From Ornithodoros turicata (Eukaryota > Arthropoda > Arachnida > Ixodida > Argasidae), in the NCBI RefSeq assembly GCF_037126465.1, contig NC_088203.1, forward strand, positions 78,464,168 to 78,528,167: 64,000 nt of DNA, in the 5' to 3' direction. The position numbers and the translations under genes are program-made. The notes beneath the pieces are model-generated. The model did not search any database, was not told the DNA's origin, and saw only the letters and a list, made by a program, of their open reading frames with translations. Positions 20,122 to 30,487 of this stretch are shown piece after piece (positions within the stretch are counted from its first letter, which is position 1; each line of letters begins with the position of its first letter).

Positions 20122-21860
20122 CCAGGCGCCCACAGCTCCCCATAGTTTGAGATAATTCAGGCAACACTGGACATACGACCAATGAAAATGCGTCGTGATG
20201 CCGAGCAGCCAACCAATCAGCAACGTCTCAGTTTGGCCCGGCTTTCGGCCGGCCTTGGCTGCCATTGACTTCTACTGGTTTTCATACCTGGCGCCCGTTA
20301 TTCCAAAATAACTAAGACATTTTTGATAGGCGAAATACATATTTATTGATGCAACGTATAAACTCAAATGTTTGACTCGTATATTCACCGTGCGTACAGA
20401 ACGTTTCGTTCCTTGAATAGACAGCAACCAAACCAAGTTCGAACTTGCAAAGCACACATACAGTCTACTTCTGGAGGCGAGCGAAGTCCACGAGTGCGTG
20501 CGTTTCACAGATGAGCATCATCTTCTCATTCTGGCGATGCACCGTAGGTCACACAGTCGCGGGAAATACTTTTGTCGTACGAACACTCTCTTCGTAGTCA
20601 CTGTACTTGAAAATGCGACAGCGCTCGAAAGTGTTCCTCAGGCGTCAGCTCACCAAGCATTCCAGTTCTGACCCGGCAAGAATGTCCGTAGGTTGACACT
20701 TTATCGGAGATCAGTACATGGCCAGAGTCACTATAGCTCACGAACAAACCCGCGCGTACACTTCCTCTTTGGTCGTTGTGGTCTACCGACATCGGCGAGC
20801 CGCGGAGACGCAGCGACCTTGCTTGGAGCTGCCTGCCTGGACGACTGCCCGCGAAAAGTGAGCTGTCAGATATTTCGAAATTTTATCAACCAATCCCGAA
20901 GCGCGCATCCTCCTTTGGCCAATGGGCATCCGTCATGATGCCTGACGAAATGCCACGTGACTGTGACGTGAATTTATTTTCCTACTGCCGCAAATCAAGA
21001 AAAATAAAATCATATCACAGTCACGTGGCATTTCGTCAGGCATCATGACGGATGCCCATTGGCTGAAGGAGGATGCGCGCTCCGGGATTGGTTGATGAAG
21101 TTTCGAAATATCTGACAGCTCACTTTTCGCGGGCAGTCGGCCAGGCGGGCAGCTCCAAGCAAGGTCGCTGCGTCTCCTCGGCTCGCCGATGTCGATTGAC
21201 CACAACGACCAAAGAAGAAGTGTATGCGCGGGTTTGTTATAGTGACTCTGGCCATGTACTGATCTCCGATAAAGTGTCAACCTACGAACATCCTTGCCGG
21301 GTCGGAACTGGAATGCTTGGTGAGCTGACGCCTGAGGAACACTTTCGAGAGCTGTCGCATTTTCAAATACAGTGACTAAGAAGAGAGTGTTCGTAACGAC
21401 AAAAGTATTTCCCGTGGCTGTGTGACCTACGGTGCATCGCCAGAATGAGAAGAAGATGCTCATCTGTGAAACGCACGCGCTCGTGGACTTGCTCGCCTCC
21501 AGAAGTAGACTGTGTGTGTGCTTTGCAAGTTCGAACTTGGTTTGGTTGCTGTCTATTCAAGGAACGAAACGTCATGTACGCATGGTGAATATATGAGTCA
21601 AACATTTGAGTTTATACGTTGCATCAATAAATATGTATTTAGCCTATCAAAAATGTCTTAGTTATTTCGGAATAACGGGCGCCAGGTATGAAAACCAGTA
21701 GAAGTCAATGGCAGCCAGGGCCGGCCGAAAGCCGAGCCAAACGGAGAGGTTGCTGATTGGTTGGCTACTAGGCATCACGACGCATTTTCATTGGTCGTAT
21801 GTCCAGTGTTGCCTGAATTATCTCAAACTATGGGCTCTATGGGGAGCTGTGGGCGCCTGG
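20122..21860. mobile_element. foldback element with about 845-bp arms
   Basis: From CCAGGCGCCCACAGCTCCCC at 20122 to its complement ending at 21860, the two arms are about 90 percent identical in reverse, with a 48-bp spacer at 20967-21014. Mirror-image open frames in the two arms are by-products of the inversion. It is inserted in, or part of, the extra segment of the 10.6-kb element. Its own target duplication could not be fixed. Confidence 0.8.
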
Positions 21861-22374
21861 CGCGGCGTCATAGTCAGTTGCTCGCTGGCTTCGCGGAGAG
21901 CAGACGTGCGCTCGGTTGCTCCGCAGTCCCCGCGCCCGCTCAGTTTCTGCCTGGCTCTCGGATGGAACAATCGCAGGGGAGAAAGGTGAGTGATTCACGG
22001 ATGTTTGCACGTTGTTTTACCGTGCTCGTGTTAAGCCTTTTCTCGCCGTACGCGCATGTTTAGACTTGTTTAGCGGTGTCCCGTACCAAGCCTGTTGACG
22101 CACGTTTACCGTCGTGTGGCCAGTGGTTCCCACCTTGTGTTGGCCGCGTAGTGTTGTGACGCTGTGGTCAGGCGTTTTCTCTCGCATACCTAGACTTGTT
22201 GAGCAGTGCTGCCATTTTTACGTGTCGCTAGTACTTTGTTGTTCTCTCTCTTTCTCGCATAGAGCTACGGTGCTGGCGCCCTCTGGTGTGATGCCTTGCA
22301 ACTAGGTGGCCACCTGCCTCTGGAACTGTCGTGCCCCAGTCGCCTGCACGCGTGATTTCTTCAAGATTGCGTCG

Positions 22375-22719
22375 TTGATTTTCAAATAAATTATTTCCCA
22401 CTGTCTGCTTCCTTTCTATGTAGTTTTTTTTTCTACAACCGGAGTTTTACATAGAGAATCCACGACATGTATTGCATTGCTAAGGATGCATTTGCTAAGG
22501 ATTGCACCCACAGGCTAGTCCCTGCAATCCAGCTAAGAACCTATGTACAGGAGCAGAAAAGAAAAAATAAATTCAATTCAAATTCATTGAGTTAGATTTT
22601 GCACAATTTTAAAAATGTAATTTAAAAAAATTCAAAGTAATTTTAAAATAATTTAAAGTAAAAAGTGCAATACTTGCCGTGGATTTTCTGTGTAAATCTT
22701 GGGTTGAATGATTACTACT
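22375..22719 (-). repeat. outer terminal inverted repeat, right
   Basis: Reverse partner of 12081-12322, ending GAATGATTACTACT at the duplication GTTGGT. It has an additional segment with AAGGAT repeats (22480-22560). Confidence 0.8.
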
Positions 22720-22725
22720 GTTGGT

Positions 22726-23347
22726 GATAGAGCGACCTGGTTTACTGAAGTTACGTGATACTGGCAGATTACGTTTTTTGGCGACGTCAGATTTATGGTT
22801 ATTGAACCGCGTTCTGGCCGATATATTGGGCGCTACATGCATTGCATTGAAGAAGGTACACAGCATTTCAAGAATTGCAGTTAAAATCGCCATTGATTCT
22901 GACCCGATAATTAGAATTGGTACTCTCTGCAGATTTAGCGTCTTGTATTGATTTGCAGATTTGGCATCTACTTGCATTACAAGGGTGACAACCAATGTTA
23001 TCTTCTGGGCGTTCATTAACTTTGGCATTTACTAGCCTGTCTTGTATGTTCCTTGCTCGGCGATAAGTTAATCGCGATGGCTCGGAAAATATTTCCTTCA
23101 TCCTATCAGATTGTGAGAGAATTGGGTAGTGGCGGGTAAGTATACTGTTAACGTTAGGAATGCTGCTATTGAACGTGATAGTCAGATTTACTGTAGGATT
23201 TCTGTTGTCTCGAGGAGATCTTTGGAGCACTTGCTGACGATCTGTGGATCGTGCTCTGGCTATGGCGTCTTTTACAAGTTTGTCCGGGTATCTACGATCC
23301 ATGAAAGTTTGTTCCAGTCGTTGAAGATGACTGTCTAGCTCGGCCAT
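22726..23347 (-). pseudogene. PLE-M thumb and GIY-YIG (proximal part)
   Basis: Minus-strand codons MAELDSHLQRLEQTFMDRRY from 23347 correspond to the segment after RT motif C of PLE1. Then come CNASRCQICKSIQDAKSAES and NGDFNCNS, where a frameshift occurs near 22870, and the GIY-YIG continues in another frame (about NAVYLLQCNACSAQYIGQN) to NNHKSDVAKKRNLPVSRNF. It is cut at 22720 by the 10.6-kb element and resumes at 12080. No RT catalytic motif is present; the 5' side joins an inverted PLE tail at 23348. Confidence 0.82.
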
Positions 23348-23520
23348 ATATAAAGCACGTTCTTGTCACGAAACCCCAGTCCTGTCGAAGGCAGCGCTGA
23401 CTGCCGAAACGTCGACCCCTATCCCTATATGTGTTAATAAACTCCCCTTTGTGTTCTCCTGTAAGCTCTTTGTCGTCTTCTGATTTTTTTTGCTTATTTC
23501 ATTCACTTGGTCAACCGCCC
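23348..23520 (+). mobile_element. inverted PLE-M tail at its 5' side
   Basis: Plus-strand copy of the PLE-M tail (matches 11617-11760 in reverse), with AATAAACTCC near 23437. PLE-M therefore has inverted tails at both ends, a layout known for Penelope elements. Confidence 0.7.
23379..23416 (+). ncRNA. hammerhead-like motif, inverted PLE-M tail
   Basis: GTC, CTGTCGA, extra A, stem II GGCAG-cgctga-CTGCC, GAAA, CGTC, GAC. CTGA is changed to CTGT, a normally invariant position, so cleavage is unlikely. Confidence 0.45.
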
Positions 23521-23527
23521 TCCTAAG

Positions 23528-23563
23528 CCTTTTAATTGTATATATATATATATATATATATAT
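23528..23563. repeat. (TA)n run
   Basis: About 18 TA units directly before the first tandem hammerhead unit. Similar TA runs border hammerhead units at 10030, 10382, 24376 and 41617. Confidence 0.9.
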
Positions 23564-23681
23564 AAAGAGGGGGGAAAAGCCATTAAAAAAATAGGTAAAT
23601 GATGCTAGACGTGTTTGAAATTCAAACTTACAGTTAAGATGGCTTCTATGGCTGCACGTAGAGAAACAGATACTCATTGAA

Positions 23682-23753
23682 CGATGCGACAGCACCAGAG
23701 GACACGTGTTTCGCCGTGTTTGCGGCTCGTCGGCCCTGGGTAGCTGCGCATCG
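23682..23753 (-). ncRNA. hammerhead, unit 1 (core mutated)
   Basis: Same stems as copy A, with stem III ACACGTGT and GAAA retained, but the core reads CCGACGA instead of CTGACGA. That U4 change is at an invariant position and should abolish or strongly reduce cleavage. Confidence 0.75.
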
Positions 23754-23968
23754 TTCGGGATTGGCAAACCAGGGGTCACTCAGCGAGCGATATACACCTG
23801 GGAGGGTGACCGAGCACTCCTCAATGCCACAGTGCAAGCCAGTGAATTATAAAGAGGGGGGAAAAGCCATTAAAAAAATAGGTAAATGATGCTAGACGTG
23901 TTTGAAATTCAAACTTACAGTTAAGATGGCTTCTATGGCTGCACGTAGAGAAACAGATACTCATTGAA

Positions 23969-24040
23969 CGATGCGACAGCACCAGAGGACACGTGTTTCG
24001 CCGTGTTTGCGGCTCGTCGGCCCTGGGTAGCTGCGCATCG
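23969..24040 (-). ncRNA. hammerhead, unit 2 (core mutated)
   Basis: Identical to unit 1, with the same CCGACGA change, so the mutation pre-dates the duplication of units 1 and 2. Confidence 0.75.
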
Positions 24041-24215
24041 TTCGGGATTGGCAAACCAGGGGTCACTCAGCGAGCGATATACACCTGGGAGATACATAAT
24101 GAGGGGAAAAAGCCATTAAAGAAACAAGTAAATGACACTAGACGTGTTTGAAATTCAAAATTACAGATTAAGATGGCTTCTATGCCTGCACGCAGAGAAA
24201 CAGATACTCATGGAA

Positions 24216-24287
24216 CGATGCGACAGCACCAGAGGACATGTGTTTCGCCGTGTTTGCGGCTCAGCAGCTCTGGGTAGCCGCGCATCG
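24216..24287 (-). ncRNA. hammerhead, unit 3 (core mutated differently)
   Basis: Stem II and GAAA are kept, but the core is CTGCTGA and stem III is ACACATGT. The damage is independent of units 1 and 2, which makes unit 3 a diverged neighbour, not a recent duplicate. Confidence 0.7.
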
Positions 24288-24375
24288 TTCGGAATTGGCA
24301 AACCAGGGGTCGCTCAGCGAGCCATATACACCTGGGAGGGTGACTGAGCACTCCTCAATGCCACAGTTCCATGAG

Positions 24376-24421
<46 letters not shown>

Positions 24422-24432
24422 CGTCTGTGTGT
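24376..24432. repeat. (TA)n(TG)n microsatellite
   Basis: TA repeats pass into about 14 TG units. Frames crossing it are artefacts. Confidence 0.9.
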
Positions 24433-25550
24433 AAGAGGGGCATGCTGCGCGTGCTGTCGGGTAGGGCTGCGGATAACTTCGAACACGTGTTGTTCTTTTA
24501 CATTCGCCCGATCTCTCCGCGTCAAAGTTACAGCTGAACCAGAACACTGTCGAACAGTTTTCGTCTTACAGACGGGGAACTATTTGGAAACAAAGCCAGA
24601 GGTGATACCGGGAACCGAAACGCATACGAGCTTCCTGCATTGCCGTGAGCAGCACCGCGAACGAAAATGGTCCAGTGGTTTTGACCCGGTAGGGTAGGTG
24701 ACTTCTACTGCAATGCAACGCCTTGAGTGATTTTTTTTTTCTTTATTGTCCGTTTCCCACCTACAAGATGGCGCTGGCCCCAGGAAAAAAGCTACATTTC
24801 TGTAGCTTGAGAACACATGTGGTCCGCAATATCACATGGCAGTGATGGCGAGAACATATTTTTTACAGCAATATGGTATAGCAAAGAGGACAAAGAAGGA
24901 AAAGCACTTGAGCACACTGAGGATATCAGCAAGGAATCACGCAAGGCGTCGGGAGGTTTTTCGACATTTCCTTCTGGATCTCGGGAGATAAACGGTCTCA
25001 CCAAAGCGAGATTACTCGTGCACACGTTATGTAGTGCTAGGGAACGCTTAGACAAAAGCTCCAGACTAGGAAGAATTGCACAATCGCAACTTCACGAAAG
25101 CCATTTCTCTACTGCGGAGCTAGCAGAAAAAAATGAAACTGAAAGGCTTGTGTAGGAAACCCAAAGAGAAATATAGGAACAACGAAAATTACATCAGCAG
25201 CAGTGGCAGTAACCCCAGGTCACCTTAGCCCGACTGGTTAACAACTGCGATCATGAGCGACGCCAGAGTGGTCGGGTATATGCGGATTAATTTTGCGAAC
25301 CTGAGGGTTCTTCAAAGGAAGACTTCGCAAGGATTTGAGAAAAATTAGGTGAGCATCATACTGAACGCGAGCCACCCCCTCGATACCGAATCCAACATTC
25401 GCATTAATTTGGAGCGAGTAATTAATTCGTAAATGATAATAGGAAACCGAAATGCGAAGAGCAGAAAACGGCTCCATACTACGGCGGTTCGTCCGTAGGA
25501 GGATTCCGTGACGTCACCCAGCATTGTCGTCTGCTTTCAAGCCTGCATTC
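24433..25550. other. unassigned sequence
   Basis: No motif, terminal repeat or convincing gene seen. The longest frame (24817-25155 plus, 112 codons) has no recognisable domain. Confidence 0.3.
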
Positions 25551-25559
25551 CTTCTCCCT

Positions 25560-26662
25560 ACTTGGCCTTCGGGAGAGGAAAATTAGTTGCGCTGCGCATG
25601 CGCTAGAAGTGATGTCACGTGTCTCTCTTTGCCGCCGCCGTGCCGTCTGCTCGCTTCGCCTGCGCATGCGCTAGCACACAGGGGTTTGTTTTGGTTTGTT
25701 TGCTTGAGGATGAGATTTGTGGTTTGTGGTAGCGGTGGCGGTGAAGCAACTTTGCCAAATATTCCATTCAAGTTCCTCGCTGGATGTCCCGCTCGTCCGT
25801 CGATGTTCAACAAGGTAAGGGAACGTTTCAGCAACGCCTGCGAGTTTCATGCTCGCGGTTCAAAAGGTGAGGGCGTCTGCACAAAATTGTAAAATTGGCC
25901 GCTCTGTTACTACAGATGCAACAAGTGCCAGTCCACTTTTTCTCAGCTGCACCCTCTCAGTTCAGGCAGCAGCAGTACCAGGTGTATGTACATAACTTCC
26001 AAGACACACGAGTGCAATTCTGAAGCTGGTAAGTACGTCTCATGCTACACACCATTCGCGTTCAACGCTCTTATTTTGCATGTGTTGTAGCAAATGATTC
26101 AGTGGCATAAACCGGTAGACTGGTGCGTAATGTACACCCATAGTGCCAAGTTGGACTAATTCTGGTGACGTGTTCGTAAAATCTGTGTAATCGGACTGTC
26201 TAATTGTCACCTGTTCCATCTTAACACCGAAGTCGGTATATGAGTAAGAAATATCGTGGTTTCGACAATTATCAGTAATCTTTCGTTGTGCTTAATGATT
26301 CCTATTATTTTGTATTTGTGTTTTTACTCAGAATTATCATTCTATTCTTAACTGGAGCAACAAAATTACCAAACACATGAGGATTGTGTTGAAACTCAGG
26401 ACATTGCTTATTTTTACTGATTTCAGATTTTCAGGCATGGAGAGAAGAAATGCAGGATGCAGCCAAGAGTCATTTTACTAAAGGCACAGGGGTAAAAAGA
26501 TTGAAAGATGGAGGTTTAAAGTGTTGTTATATTTGTAACTGATCGGGTGCTTTTACACAGAAGAACGTCAAAGGAAAAAGGTCCATAAAATCATAAGGTT
26601 CCGTCAGGTATGGGGCAACCTGCATTGATGATTCGTCTGCATTGTTCCAGACTGGCAAGGTC
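25560..26662 (+). repeat. MULE terminal inverted repeat, left
   Basis: About 90 percent identical by eye to the reverse of 37150-38237. It includes coding-like exons (25710-25814 and 26427-26660), so the 5' part of the gene lies within the terminal repeat and is duplicated in reverse at the far end. Confidence 0.85.
25710..25814 (+). pseudogene. putative first exon of the MULE gene
   Basis: Reads MRFVVCGSGGGEATLPNIPF and continues to PSMFNK, followed by a GTAAGG donor at 25815. The inverted copy in the right repeat keeps the frame and a GTGAGG donor while differing in the glycine tract. Its match to a known domain is not clear; the exon call rests on the conserved frame and donors. Confidence 0.45.
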
Positions 26663-26700
26663 TCGTTTGTCTTCCAAGCTTCCTATTATGCACATGATTT
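26427..26700 (+). pseudogene. MULE transposase, N-terminal zinc-binding region
   Basis: After an acceptor (TTTCAG at about 26426) the frame reads FQAWREEMQDAAKSHFTKGT, GGLKCCYICN, stop, SGAFTQ...KGKRSIKS, stop, GSVRYGATCIDDSSALFQTG. This is the C-x2-C ... KRSxKxxGSxxxxxxC pattern found ahead of animal MULE transposases. Two in-frame stops interrupt it (TGA where CGA is expected after CYICN, and TAA after KRSIKS), so the copy is dead. The inverted copy at about 37140-37400 carries the same sequence. Confidence 0.65.
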
Positions 26701-27189
26701 TGGGGCTGTCCTACACCCCACTTACAAAAACAGAGGACGATGTAATAGAGGCAGCCCATGCAGGGGGGTATGTTTATTCACACAAAAGGAGATGTCAGCC
26801 AAGCAAGTGCCAGCTTGCTACTCCTTAAAAAAAGAAAAAAAAACAGGTACGGGAGAAGCCGCGATGGCAACAATGTGCTGCGGGCGTACAGGCACTTGTA
26901 AAACACTATGTTGTACTGGAATGTCCTTTTTTACCTTCCAGAAACTATTTGTTTATGTTAGGGAAACTACCCCAAGTAACACGAAATGTTGCATCAACGT
27001 TGGACTGACGTTGTCTTTCCCACTCTTCAATGTTGGAGTAACGAGGGATTCCAACATTGGAACAGTGTGGGAATGTCGCCTCCTTTAATGTTACATCTAC
27101 ATTGGTAAGCAATGTTTCTTCTGACGTAACAACCACATCCTTACAACGTATGCGACTCGACGCTGGAATCACGACAATATTTTAGGGTT

Positions 27190-27800
27190 CCAACGTTGGT
27201 CTCACGTCTGTCCTAACATTGTTCCGATATGTGGGCAACATCTGCCCCTATGATGCTCCCAATTTTGCGCAGACACTGCTCCGATGTTACAGCAACATCT
27301 GTTCCAACAGTGTTCCAACGTTAGTGCAATGTATGCCCAAACACTGTTCTGATATGATCTGCCCAGCAGTATCCCAACATTTGAGCAACATCTGCCCCGA
27401 TATGCTGGTCCCACGTTTGTGCTGACACTGCTCCGACGTTAGATCACATCTGCTCCAACAATGTCCCAACGTTAGCACGATGTATGCCCACACACTGTTC
27501 CGATATTATCTGCCCAGCAGTGTTCAGATATTTGAGCAACGTCCGACCCCTATATGTTGGTCCCATGTTTGAACTGACACTGCTCCGACGTTACAGCAAC
27601 ATCTGATCCCATAATATTCCAACGTTAGTGCAATGTATTCCCACACATTGTTCCAATATAATGTGGCCAGCAGTGTTCCGACATTTGAGCAACATTCGCC
27701 CCTATGCTGTTCCTACGCCTGTTCTAACGTTGTTCTGGCGTTACACCAACGTCTTCCCCTTGGCATTCCGACGTTACAACGTCATGTCTGCTTGAGCATA
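27190..27800. repeat. 152-bp minisatellite, left side of the ISL2EU-like element
   Basis: Units recur at about 27258, 27410 and 27562 with landmarks CACTGCTCCGACGTTA, CCAACGTTAGTGCAATGTA and CTGCCCAGCAGTGTT; about 3.6 copies. The words CAACGTT and ACATTG are shared with the terminal repeat, so the array may have grown from subterminal transposase-binding repeats. Confidence 0.75.
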
Positions 27801-29070
27801 GCTAGTGTCGTAGTATGCAGCATGCAAACGAATGAAATGTTGTGAATATAATGGTTTATTCATATATGAGGATGTTCATGCCTTCTGTGTGTTGCCTACT
27901 GACGTTCAGGCCTGAGAAAGACAAAAGATACAATTTTCTTCTTGCTCATGTGCAATCAAATTTAAATATTTAATATGGACATCATAGCACAGGTGGAGAC
28001 ATCACAGTGACTTCAATGTTCAATGGCGCCACATCAAAATAAGGGGACTGAAAATGGCAAACATACAAAGGCGGAGAGGACTTCTGTTGATTGATTCATT
28101 GATTTGTTTTTTTTACCAGAAACTGAAGCTATGCTGCGTCTTCAAAGCATTTATGAGCAAAGCATTTATGTTCAAAAGTGCAAGAATTACAGCTTACTGA
28201 CAACGTTTATTTAACGTACCGGGAAGATACTAATTAAACGCAACCACATTTTTAATTGTTATTAAATATGTGTGTTGCTTCTGCTGTTTTTCTTGCACAA
28301 ATAATTCCCTCAAAATATTCATAAATAAGGACACAAGAACATAATTGCCGAAAAACTTGACACGCATAAGACTTCTTTAGTATACTGTTGCATTTTTCCA
28401 TGCTCTCTATCATGAACAACGGGGAAAATTAACTGACCGTCCTACTTGCTGAAAGGCACTCCAACCTTGCAGGAAGCCGCGTCGTTCCGACGTCCATTTT
28501 GTCTTCTTTCTTTGCGACTACGCCTGCATAAAAGTGAACAAACGCAAAAGATAAACTCGAAGAGATAATTATGAAAGAAAAGAAGCGTAAATATAGTGTG
28601 TACAGGCTGGACGTTTGCTCAACATCTGTCTTTCATTCATGTATCACACTCGGTGCTGAAATACAAATGACAACACTTGCCCCACAAACAAATTTGAAAC
28701 TGCCAACAACGCTGAATAGCAATTTGGAAGCACAGCATGAATCAATGTTATATTTGCATACTCTACAAATGTAAATGTAAAGATGGACTCAAGTTCAACG
28801 TGTACATACCTGTTGTTTCTACAAATCATTCCTAAACCGCACACGATGGACTTGCGAGCAGCGCCGGTAATCTCCGTCGTGACAACCTCCTATACGCGTG
28901 GCGCACTTCTCAAGGGGGCAGCACCATCGCTGCCTTCAATTCCGAAACTGGGTAGGTGATTACGCCCACATGTGTTCATGGCTCGTGCGTTGTGAGGTGT
29001 TGAACCGGCGATGGCTATCGTTTTATTCTGTGGTTTCGAGAAAATCGAATTATTATCGTAATTATTATAC

Positions 29071-30487
29071 CTGAGTTTCTGTCTTTATCTCCGTACAGTC
29101 TATTATATATTTACACTTTGGATAATGTAGCTTGAAGCATTCTGGCATCATAGCTTGCCGGACATCAGGTGGCGGTGTATAAATCCAACCCTTGGTTGAC
29201 GTGGTCAACACTTCCAACACTCTATAAAATATTCTTGATGCAGTGCTCCTGTGCACAGCGAACAGTGCTGCCAGAGCAGTGAAGGAGATGCCCATCTTCA
29301 TCTTCATTAAAAAAAGTAACAACGCATTCTCCATTGTAATATCACAGCTGCGGACCCTTAGCACAGAGAGAAGGCTCAGTAACAAAGCAAACACATTGGG
29401 CTGCACACTTGTGAGGTCTTCAAGGATATCAGGGTCATGCTTTATGGAATTGTAACCACTGAACACACAAGCTCGTTCCCCTGGAATTGGCTCTGCCGAC
29501 GCTGATGGGGTGTCTTGTGTGTGTTTGCTGACTCTAACGGGATGGACTACCTGCGTTTGTGCACAGCCTTGCCCAATGAATGCGAAGAGAACAGAGAAGT
29601 GACAATCTGCATTGTCTGCATCTTCCGTCTGGGTGCTAGAGTCTGTCTGTGCAGCACCGTCCATGGCGGCATCCTACATTGAGCAATATGTTACACAGTG
29701 ACACAAACACCATAATGCCCCATCATTTACGTTTCACATTTCATTATCCAAAAGGACAGCCTTTTCCTCAAATTGTGATACCTACTATGTGATGGACGTT
29801 TGCCGCAGTGTCATCTGCGCACTCGAATTCGAGCAGAGAGAGGTCAGACAGCCCAGACCAGTCCTCCTGAGGTTGGCTGAAGTCATCCACGTAATTTTCC
29901 AGGGACCCTTGTAGAGGTTGCCTGACTGATGTCGTCGCATGAGCGTGACGGTAACTTCCCTGTAGCACTGATCTGTTCCGCCTTTTCATTACCCTAAAAA
30001 ACGAGCAATACGAGACATGCACAATCACATACACCTCGCACACAGTTACCTCGCATATCTTGCAGTCTTGGCAAGGTTGTCTTTTGCAGGTTTCCGATAT
30101 GCTTCAGGAAATATTGTCGGTACGTAGGATGGGCTCTCCTCATCGTCAGCCTTTGCACCACCGACAAAATGATTTGAGCATATCCGGGTGTTGCTGGTCG
30201 GCAGCCACCGTTGTCCATCTTGCCTGTGCGCAAATGATGTGCCGTTAAAACAAAATACCACGAGAGAGCGACGGTTGTTCTTACCGTGTGCGGCGAACAG
30301 CGGTGATCCAGCGCTGGCGGCGTTCGGTCTCCTTTTTCCGTCCCGGAAAGCGGTGAAATGTCAGATAGTCACCAGTTTCTTTGCTTAGATCCCCTTCGCG
30401 GTTGGAGCAGTGAACAACGCAACAATATCTTCTGTTGTAGCCGTTTCTACGTTCGAAATTTTCGCCTCCGCGGTCACTACTTTCCAT
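29071..30487 (-). CDS. THAP-HTH-DDE transposase, 3' part missing
   Basis: Four exons can be joined. Exon 1 (30285-30487) has the THAP start CCVVHCSNREG and LTFHRFPGRKKETERRQRW, with a GTAAGAAC donor. Exon 2 (30050-30223) completes THAP (RICSNHFVGG ... SPSYVPTIFP). Exon 3 (about 29788-29993) is acidic with no domain seen. Exon 4 (about 29071-29677) holds a helix-turn-helix (MGISFTALAALFAVHRSTAS) and the first catalytic aspartate (YPKCKYIIDCTEI), ending at a GTATAAT donor. THAP would bind the element ends and the DDE domain would cut DNA. The second Asp and the Glu are not seen in 27850-29000, so the gene is truncated or its last exons are unrecognisable. The reverse of AATAAACC near 27850 could be its polyadenylation site. 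Confidence 0.75.

Larger units (their letters stand above)
12081..22719. mobile_element. 10.6-kb inverted-repeat element, 6-bp target duplication
   Basis: Both ends carry AGYAGTAATCATTCAACCC in inverted orientation (AGCAGTAATC at 12081, GATTACTACT ending 22719) and both sides carry GTTGGT (12075-12080 and 22720-22725). Removing the element and one GTTGGT joins the two halves of PLE-M in a plausible reading frame (..ACC AAC..), so the boundaries are well supported. Inside are a 240-340 bp outer terminal repeat, a second pair of 1.65-kb inverted arms, tandem duplication and a nested foldback. AG...CT ends, a 6-bp duplication, long terminal repeats and a size of 10-20 kb are the hallmarks of Polinton/Maverick elements, but no Polinton gene (polymerase B, integrase, ATPase, protease, capsid) is recognisable. 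It may be a gutted relative or another superfamily. Confidence 0.8.
23564..24372 (-). repeat. three tandem retrozyme-like units
   Basis: Units 23564-23850 (287 bp), 23851-24100 (250 bp, lacking an end segment) and 24101 to about 24372. Each starts with AAAGAGGGGGGAAAAGCC or a variant, then TAGACGTGTTTGAAATTCAAA, a hammerhead on the minus strand, AACCAGGGGTC and, in units 1 and 3, a CTGGGAGGGTGA tail. Tandem non-coding units of about 170-400 bp with one type I hammerhead each are the defining form of animal retrozymes. The same unit is also found joined to PLE3, so a PLE terminal-repeat origin is equally possible. Confidence 0.8.

Noticed and set aside
20693..21463. Conserved pair of proteins on opposite strands (90 and 176 codons)
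   Set aside because: They are mirror translations of the two arms of the foldback at 20122-21860.
12081..22719. Assigning the 10.6-kb element firmly to Polintons
   Set aside because: Only end sequence, duplication length and size fit; no diagnostic gene was recognised, so it is left as a hypothesis.
24238..24697. Cysteine/valine-rich and threonine/histidine-rich frames
   Set aside because: They arise from the (TG)n microsatellite read on the two strands.
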